Source: Dactylosporangium sucinum
Lineage (GTDB): Bacteria; Actinomycetota; Actinomycetes; Mycobacteriales; Micromonosporaceae
Direction: 5' to 3'
DNA: 44,333 bases
Assembly (NCBI RefSeq): GCF_014647515.1
Contig: NZ_BMPI01000087.1
Location: forward strand, 1-44,333
Position 1 is the stretch's first letter. Every line of letters begins with the position of its first letter. Below are positions 38,697-44,333 of this stretch, piece after piece. The notes under the pieces are model-generated. The model saw only the letters and a program-made list of their open reading frames with translations. It did no database searches and was not told where the DNA came from. The position numbers and the translations under genes were made by a program.

Positions 38697-41696
38697 GTGC
38701 TGGCACGCACCCTCAGCGCTTGGTTCGCGGTCTGGATGGGGCTGCTCACCGTGGCGTTCTACCGGTGGCCCGGGATGCACATGCTGTGGTGGGGGGCGAT
38801 CGGGCTCTCCAGCACCGCCGGCGTCGTCGTCGGCGTGCTCGTGCACCGGCCGCGCCGCCGCTGGCCGTGGTTCATGCTGGCCACCGCGCTGTTCATGTTC
38901 GGGGCCGGCGACTTCCTGTACAACGTGGCCACCGACGTGTTCGGGCTGGAGAACCCCTTCCCGTCCTTCCCCGACGCGCTCTACCTGGCGATGTACCCGC
39001 TCGTCGCCGCCGGCCTGCTCGGCTTCATCCGCTCCCGGACCGGCCGCAACAACCGGGAGAGCCTGCTCGACGCGGCCACCCTGACCATCGGCCTGGCCCT
39101 GCTGTCCTGGCTGTTCCTGATCGACCCGTACGTCCGCAACGACGAGCTGACGCTGCTGCAGAAGCTGGTCTCGGTCGCGTACCCGCTCGGTGACGTGCTC
39201 ACGCTGGCCGTCTTCGCCCGCCTGCTCACCGGCGGCGTCAAGCCCTTCGGCTCGATCAACTTCCTCGGCCTCGGTACCGCGGGCCTCCTGATCGCCGACG
39301 TGATCTACGGCCTCATCCAGCTCAACGGCAACTGGCACGTCGGCGGGCCGACCGACCTCGGCTGGGTGCTCTGCTACTTCGGCTGGGCGGCCGCCGCCCT
39401 GCACCCGTCGATGGTGCGGATGACCGAGCCGACCCGCTCGACGTCGGGCGACCTGAGCGTCCGCCGGATCGCGCTGCTCGGCGCCGCATCGCTGATCGCA
39501 CCCAGCCTGCTGCTCGTCGAGGCCTCGATCGGCAAGGCGTTCCGCGACGCGGCCGTCATCGGCACCGCGTCGGCCGTCATGTTCGTGCTCGTCCTGACCC
39601 GCCTGGCCGGCGTCATGGGCGACCACCGGCAGTCGCTGGCGCGCGAGCGCGAGCTGCGCGAGGCCACGGCGACGCTCGTGTCGGCGGCCGACGCCGGCGA
39701 GGCGGTCTCGGCGGTCCGCCACTCGCTGGCCCGGCTGCTGCCGGCCGGCACCCCGCACAAGGTCGTGGTCGTCCGCGCCGAGCGCGCCGACGAGCCGGGC
39801 CTGATCCGGGTCTCCGGGCTCGGCCCGGAGCTGCGCGCGCAGCTGCGCGAGTTCAGCTCGGTGCTGCGCCACCCGCTCGGCATCGAGAACGACGTCCTGT
39901 ACCTCGCCGGCCCCACCGAGGCGCTCCAGGCGCTCCAGCCGACGTTCGAGGTGCTCGGCGCGCAGGCCGCCATGGCGCTGGAGCGGATCACGCTGAGCGC
40001 GGAGGTCAGCCGGCGCAGCAGCGAGGCGTACTTCCGCACGCTGATCCACAACACCGCCGACGTGATCCTCATCGTCGACGACAACGACGTCATCCAGTAC
40101 GCGAGCCCCTCCGCGGGCCCGGTCTTCGGCGACGAGCGCCTGGCCGGCTACGAGCTGTGGGAGTTCATCGCCCGCGACGAGCACGTGCGGCTCGCCGGAC
40201 TGCTGGCCCAGGTGCGCGGCGGCAGCCAGGCCCACGTCACGGCCGACGCCCGCGCCGAGCGGGTCGACGGCACCGGGCTGGTGGTCGAGGTGGACTGCCG
40301 GGACCTGCGCGCCGACCCGACGGTCGGCGGCCTCGTGCTGACGGTCCGCGACGTGACCGAGCGCCGCCGGCTGGAGGAGCAGCTCATCCGGCAGGCGTTC
40401 CACGACTCGCTCACCGGGCTGGCCAACCGGGTGCTCTTCCAGGACCGGGTCGAGCAGTCCGTCGCCCGCGCCACGCGCGACGGCAGCCTGGTCGGCGTCG
40501 TCTTCGTCGACCTCGACGACTTCAAGATCGTCAACGACACGCTCGGGCACGCCGTCGGCGACGCGCTGCTCAAGGCGGTCGGCGAGCGGATCAGCGGCGA
40601 GCTGCGCGACACCGACACGGTCGCCCGCCTCGGCGGCGACGAGTTCGCCGCGCTCATCGAGAGCGACTCGATGGCCGACCTGGAGCTCGCGGCGGAGCGG
40701 ATCGTGATCGCGCTCGGCGAGCAGTTCACCGTGGCCGGCGAGACGGTCAACGGGATCAGCAGCGTCGGGCTGTCCACGACGGTCGACGCGAGCACCGCCG
40801 AGGAGCTCATGCGGCAGGCCGACCTCGCGCTGTACGTCGCCAAGGGCGCGGGCAAGGGGCAGTGGCGGCGGTACCAGTCCGACGTGCACACGGCGGTGCT
40901 GGAGCGGCTGGAGCTGCGCGCCGCCCTCGACCAGGCGGTCAAGGAGCAGCAGTTCATGCTGCAGTACCAGCCGATCGTCGACCTCGACACCGGCGTGCCG
41001 CTCGGCTTCGAGGCGCTGGTGCGGTGGAACCACCCGACGCGCGGCATGATCGCGCCCGGGCACTTCATCGAGGTCGCGGAGGAGAGCGGCCTGATCGTGC
41101 CGATGGGGCGGATGGTGCTGCAGCAGGCGCTGAACACCGCCGGCCGGTGGCAGCGGGCGACGGCGCCGGGGGCGTTGCGGTACATCAGCGTGAACGTGTC
41201 GGCGCGGCAGTTCCGCACGCCGGGGTTCGTCGAGGAGGTGCGGCAGATGCTGCACGCCTCGGGGGTGGAGCCGGGCACGCTGCTGCTGGAGATCACCGAG
41301 AGCCTCCTGCTGCGCAACGACGACCAGGTCCGGGCCGACCTCGACGCGCTGCGCGCCATGGGCGTGCGGCTCGCCATCGACGACTTCGGCACGGGGTACT
41401 CGTCGCTGTCCTACCTGCAGCACATGCCGATCGACGTGCTGAAGATCGACAAGTCCTTCATCGACGACATGCTGTCGTCGTCGCAGCAGCGGGCGGTCGT
41501 GAACGCGATCGTGCAGCTCGCGCAGACGTTCAACCTCTCCGTCGTCGCCGAGGGCGTCGAGGAGCCGGGGCAGCGGGAGGCCCTGCGGCAGGTCGGCTGC
41601 CCGTACGGCCAGGGGTACCTGTTCGCCCGCCCGCTGTCCGAGCCGGACGCGTTCGCACTCATCCCGAAGGCGTCGCCGTTCGCGGCGATGGCCTGA
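38697..41696 (+). CDS. Membrane GGDEF-EAL cyclic-di-GMP protein with GAF and PAS
   Basis: 999-residue sensor. About nine N-terminal hydrophobic segments (residues 1-310) form a putative membrane sensor. A GAF-like region (about 320-440) and PAS domain (about 450-560, starting AYFRTLIHNTADVILIVDDN) precede GGDEF. The diguanylate-cyclase active site is intact (RLGGDEFAAL, GGDEF at 646-650). The phosphodiesterase domain is intact too: EAL at 772-774 in FEALVRWNHP, TESLLLRN, DDFGTGYSS at about 895, KIDKSFID and EGVE. Both synthesis and breakdown of c-di-GMP are therefore possible. Start GTG 38697 has AAGGAGG 8 nt upstream; ATG 38658 lies within the palindrome. Confidence 0.95.
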   Translation: MLARTLSAWFAVWMGLLTVAFYRWPGMHMLWWGAIGLSSTAGVVVGVLVHRPRRRWPWFMLATALFMFGAGDFLYNVATDVFGLENPFPSFPDALYLAMYPLVAAGLLGFIRSRTGRNNRESLLDAATLTIGLALLSWLFLIDPYVRNDELTLLQKLVSVAYPLGDVLTLAVFARLLTGGVKPFGSINFLGLGTAGLLIADVIYGLIQLNGNWHVGGPTDLGWVLCYFGWAAAALHPSMVRMTEPTRSTSGDLSVRRIALLGAASLIAPSLLLVEASIGKAFRDAAVIGTASAVMFVLVLTRLAGVMGDHRQSLARERELREATATLVSAADAGEAVSAVRHSLARLLPAGTPHKVVVVRAERADEPGLIRVSGLGPELRAQLREFSSVLRHPLGIENDVLYLAGPTEALQALQPTFEVLGAQAAMALERITLSAEVSRRSSEAYFRTLIHNTADVILIVDDNDVIQYASPSAGPVFGDERLAGYELWEFIARDEHVRLAGLLAQVRGGSQAHVTADARAERVDGTGLVVEVDCRDLRADPTVGGLVLTVRDVTERRRLEEQLIRQAFHDSLTGLANRVLFQDRVEQSVARATRDGSLVGVVFVDLDDFKIVNDTLGHAVGDALLKAVGERISGELRDTDTVARLGGDEFAALIESDSMADLELAAERIVIALGEQFTVAGETVNGISSVGLSTTVDASTAEELMRQADLALYVAKGAGKGQWRRYQSDVHTAVLERLELRAALDQAVKEQQFMLQYQPIVDLDTGVPLGFEALVRWNHPTRGMIAPGHFIEVAEESGLIVPMGRMVLQQALNTAGRWQRATAPGALRYISVNVSARQFRTPGFVEEVRQMLHASGVEPGTLLLEITESLLLRNDDQVRADLDALRAMGVRLAIDDFGTGYSSLSYLQHMPIDVLKIDKSFIDDMLSSSQQRAVVNAIVQLAQTFNLSVVAEGVEEPGQREALRQVGCPYGQGYLFARPLSEPDAFALIPKASPFAAMA

Positions 41697-41743
41697 CCAG
41701 TTACGTCCGAAGTACTCGAAATTCGCGCATGAAAGGCACCTGG

Positions 41744-43003
41744 ATGACCGTCCACCCCCTGCACAGCACGAAGGCCGCCTACGTCCGTCGCGACGGGCGC
41801 TGGGACGACCTGGAGCGGCTGCGCACGAGCAGCCCGATGTACGACGCCACGATCGAGGAGATCGACGGACGCCGGATCCGGGTGGGCGACCACTGGCTGT
41901 CCGACTTCGCCTCGTGCAACTACCTCGGCTTCGACCTCGATCCGCAGATCATGGACGCGGTCGACCCGTACATCCGCACGTGGGGCACCCACCCGAGCTG
42001 GTCGCGGCTGCTCGGCAACCCGAAGCCGTACATCGAGATCGAGGAGCGGCTGACCGAGCTGCTCGGCGCGCCCGACACGCTGCTGCTGCCGACGATCACG
42101 CACATCCACATGTCGGTGATCCCGATCCTGGCCGGCAAGGGCATGATCTTCCTCGACTCGCAGTCGCACAAGACGATCTACGACGGCTGCATGAACGCCA
42201 AGGGCCTCGGCGCGACCGTCCAGCGCTTCCGCGCCAACGACCCGGACCACCTGGAGGAGCTGCTCAAGGCCGCGCCGGCCGGGGTGACCCGCCTGGTCGC
42301 GATGGACGGCGTCAACAGCATGACCGGCCTCGCCCCGGACATCGCCCGATTTGCCCAGGTCTGCCGGGAGAACAACGCGCTGCTGTACGTCGACGAGGCG
42401 CACGGCTTCGGCGTCATCGGTGAGCGTTCCGAGCACGAGACGTCGCCCTACGGCTCCCGCGGCAACGCGATCGTGCGCTACGCCGGCGAAACGTACGACA
42501 ACATCGTGCTCGTCGGCGGCTTCTCCAAGTCGTACTCCTCGCTCATGGCGTTCCTGGCCCTGCCGACCTGGCTGAAGAACCACCTCAAGGTGGCGGCCCC
42601 GCCGTACCTCTACTCCGGCCCGTCCCCGACCGCCTCACTCGCCACGGTGATGGCCGGAATGGACGTAAACGAACAGCGCGGCGACGCCATTCGCGCAGAC
42701 CTGTACCGCAAAACGATGAAAGTGCTCAACCACGTGCGCGCGCTCGGCCTCTACACGCCGAACACCGGCACCACGCCGATCATCGAGCTGCCGCTCGCGC
42801 AGGGCGAGGACATCCAGGAGGTCGGCCAGTTCCTGTGGGACCGGGGCATCTACGTCACCCTGGCCGCGTACCCGCTGGTCCCCCGCGACCAGGTCGGCTT
42901 CCGCGTGCAGGTGACGGCGGCGAACACCGACGCCGAGCTGGACCAGCTCAACGCGGTGCTCTCCGAGCTCGCGTCCGGCCTGCGCCTGCGCGACGCCGCG
43001 TAG
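41744..43003 (+). CDS. PLP-dependent alpha-oxoamine synthase family enzyme
   Basis: 419-residue fold-type I PLP enzyme of the AONS/KBL/SPT/CqsA family, which condense an amino acid with an acyl thioester, losing CO2, to give an alpha-amino ketone. Markers: FASCNYLGFDLDP, THPSWSRLLG, DSQSHKTIYDG, MDGVNSMTGLAPDI, YVDEAHGFGVIG (PLP-stacking/binding Asp and His) and the Schiff-base Lys262 in GGFSKSYSS. ATG 41744 with AAAGG 8 nt upstream is chosen over ATG 41729. No biotin, heme or sphingolipid gene is adjacent. The next ATG (MFS exporter) follows the stop directly with no gap. Product unknown; CqsA-like signal synthesis is one speculative reading. Confidence 0.88.
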   Translation: MTVHPLHSTKAAYVRRDGRWDDLERLRTSSPMYDATIEEIDGRRIRVGDHWLSDFASCNYLGFDLDPQIMDAVDPYIRTWGTHPSWSRLLGNPKPYIEIEERLTELLGAPDTLLLPTITHIHMSVIPILAGKGMIFLDSQSHKTIYDGCMNAKGLGATVQRFRANDPDHLEELLKAAPAGVTRLVAMDGVNSMTGLAPDIARFAQVCRENNALLYVDEAHGFGVIGERSEHETSPYGSRGNAIVRYAGETYDNIVLVGGFSKSYSSLMAFLALPTWLKNHLKVAAPPYLYSGPSPTASLATVMAGMDVNEQRGDAIRADLYRKTMKVLNHVRALGLYTPNTGTTPIIELPLAQGEDIQEVGQFLWDRGIYVTLAAYPLVPRDQVGFRVQVTAANTDAELDQLNAVLSELASGLRLRDAA

Positions 43004-44263
43004 ATGGGACGGCACCGCGCCCCTCGCGAGCTTCCGGCGCTGCTCATCCCCCTCCGCGGGCGGGACTTCCGCCTGCTGTGGACGGGGATGAGCACCTCGC
43101 TCATCGGCGACGGCATCCTGCTCGTCGCCCTGGCCTGGCAGGTGTACGCGCTGTCGGGCGCCCCGGCGGCGATGTCCGTCGTCGGGTTCGCCCTCTCGCT
43201 GCCCCAGGTCGTGACGCTGCTCTTCGGCGGCGTGGTCAGTGACCGGTTCGACCGGCGGAAGATCATGCTCGGCACGGACCTCGTGCGGGGCGCGGTGCTC
43301 ACCGTCCTGGCGGCGCTGAGCCTGACCGGCGGGCTGCAGCTCTGGCACGTCGTCGGGCTGGTGGCGGTCTACGGGGCGGCGTCGGGCTTCTTCGGGCCGG
43401 CGTTCGACTCGCTGGTACCGCAGATCGTCCCCGCGAAGGATCTCGTCCAGGCCAACGCCCTCGACCAGTTCGTGCGCCCGGCGGCGATGCAGATGGCCGG
43501 GCCGTCGCTCGGCGGCATCCTGATCGCGGTCGGCGGCAGCGGCCTGGCGTTCGCCGTGGACGCGGTGACCTTCGCGGTGTCCGCGCTGTGCCTGCTCCTG
43601 ATGCGTTCCGTGCCTTCCATTCCGGAGGATGAGCCGTCCTCCGTCTGGGCGGACTTCAAGGAGGGCATGAGCTTCGTCCGGCGCAACGTCTGGCTGTGGG
43701 GCACGTTCGTCGCGGCGACCTTCGCGTACCTCCTCTTCATCGGCCCGACCGAGGTTCTCCTGCCCTTCGTGGTGAAGAACGAGCTCCACGGCACCGCCGG
43801 TGATCTAGGGTTGGTACTGGCGAGCGGCGGCATCGGCGCCATCGCCGCGGCCCTGGTCGTCGGCCAGCGGGGCGTCCCACGGCAGTACATGGTGTTCATC
43901 TACCTCACGTGGACCCTCGCGACGCTGGCGGTGGCGGGCTACGGCGTGGCCACGGCCTCGTGGCACCTGGCGATCGCGTGCGCCCTCGTCAACGGCCTGG
44001 AGGCGGCGGGCACGATCGCCTGGGCCACGGCGAAACAGCGACTGGTCCCGGAGGAGCTGATGGGCCGGGTGAGCTCGGTCGACTGGTTCATCTCGATCGC
44101 ATTGGTACCGCTGTCGTACGCGCTGGCGGCCCCGGTGGCGACGGCGATCGGCGTGCGCGAGACCCTGATCGGCGCCGGCGTGCTGGGCGCCGCCGTGACG
44201 CTGGCGTTCCTCTACCTCCCGGGCATGCGCACTCCCCGCGGCCTGACGACCCGGTCCGCATGA
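43004..44263 (+). CDS. MFS transporter (EntS-like)
   Basis: 419-residue major facilitator of the MFS_3/enterobactin-exporter-like group, with about twelve hydrophobic segments. Visible are FRLLWTGMSTSLIGDGILLVALAW at the first helix, motif A-like GGVVSDRFDRRKIML between TM2 and TM3, and GAASGFFGPAFDSLVPQIV after TM4. The ATG directly follows the stop of the alpha-oxoamine synthase gene, so the pair is one operon and the transporter may export that enzyme's product. In 44264-44333 after it I see no gene. Confidence 0.93.
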   Translation: MGRHRAPRELPALLIPLRGRDFRLLWTGMSTSLIGDGILLVALAWQVYALSGAPAAMSVVGFALSLPQVVTLLFGGVVSDRFDRRKIMLGTDLVRGAVLTVLAALSLTGGLQLWHVVGLVAVYGAASGFFGPAFDSLVPQIVPAKDLVQANALDQFVRPAAMQMAGPSLGGILIAVGGSGLAFAVDAVTFAVSALCLLLMRSVPSIPEDEPSSVWADFKEGMSFVRRNVWLWGTFVAATFAYLLFIGPTEVLLPFVVKNELHGTAGDLGLVLASGGIGAIAAALVVGQRGVPRQYMVFIYLTWTLATLAVAGYGVATASWHLAIACALVNGLEAAGTIAWATAKQRLVPEELMGRVSSVDWFISIALVPLSYALAAPVATAIGVRETLIGAGVLGAAVTLAFLYLPGMRTPRGLTTRSA

Positions 44264-44333
44264 GCGGCTCGGAGCGAAGCGGAGAGGCCGCGAATCATGG
44301 GCTCAGTTGAACGCTCAGGCGTCCGGAGCGCAG

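Noticed and set aside
37539..41423. 1294-residue open frame on the minus strand across hisN, the DMT gene and the GGDEF/EAL gene
   Set aside because: It is antisense to three clear genes, has shadow-like composition, and lacks domains or a plausible start.

Overview
This is a high-GC actinobacterial chromosome segment. Gene content and protein style (Kgd-type oxoglutarate decarboxylase, NiSOD with SodX, WhiB1, PdtaS, SigR/RsrA, DUF3052, DUF6104) point to Micromonosporaceae (Actinoplanes/Dactylosporangium/Micromonospora-like). This placement is inferred from recognised protein families, not from a database search. No rRNA, tRNA, prophage, insertion sequence or CRISPR array was seen. The window is mostly conserved chromosomal core, with a few intergenic repeat elements.

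Layout. 69-2138: a two-acyltransferase pair resembling ornithine-lipid enzymes (OlsB/OlsA) and a DUF3052 gene. 2219-4032: a translationally coupled ABC exporter pair. 4225-8143: kgd, a strong terminator and a DUF6104 gene. 8164-12757: two paralogous secreted alpha/beta hydrolases around an AGPS-like FAD enzyme and a Pr6Pr membrane protein, bounded by two palindromic repeat elements. 12764-14887: a quinone-oxidoreductase-like enzyme and malic enzyme. 14999-15787: divergent sodX and sodN (nickel superoxide dismutase). 15851-18971: a GNAT enzyme, an RsbW-like anti-sigma factor, a GntR/FadR regulator, a small membrane protein and a diacylglycerol-kinase-like enzyme. 19143-20009: whiB1 behind two CRP-like palindromes, followed by about 500 bp of non-coding repeats. 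20110-24109: a minus-strand assimilatory sulfate-reduction operon (leader peptide, sir, zinc-ribbon gene, cysH, sirB-like chelatase, zinc-ribbon gene). 24238-36195: pdtaS, a lipoprotein, a SIS-domain enzyme, a DHA2 drug exporter with a divergent TetR gene, a GNAT, a biotinyl-domain protein, rsrA, sigR, a hydrolase, a second whiB-like gene, a SRAP gene, aroA and rsgA. 36172-44263: a DUF2087 gene and hisN that share one CATG as their start codons, a DMT-like membrane protein, a GGDEF/EAL protein, and an alpha-oxoamine synthase abutting an MFS transporter.

How the genes work together. Redox and sulfur functions are concentrated here: SodN/SodX remove superoxide, SigR/RsrA respond to disulfide stress, WhiB1 carries an Fe-S cluster, and the sir-cysH operon supplies sulfide for cysteine and mycothiol. 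From memory of Mycobacterium tuberculosis, the order whiB1-pdtaS-TB7.3-rshA-sigH-SRAP-aroA-rsgA (Rv3219 to Rv3228) is kept here, with the sulfur operon and the SIS/MFS/TetR block inserted.

The most informative regulatory signals are as follows. A 27-codon cysteine-containing leader peptide precedes a hairpin that covers the sir ribosome binding site. A perfect GGAAT-N18-GTT SigR-type promoter lies in front of an N-terminally extendable sigR. Two GTGA-N6-TCAC palindromes lie 60 bp apart upstream of whiB1. Two families of intergenic palindromic elements each occur twice. The least-explained biosynthetic unit is the alpha-oxoamine synthase plus MFS exporter at the right end.
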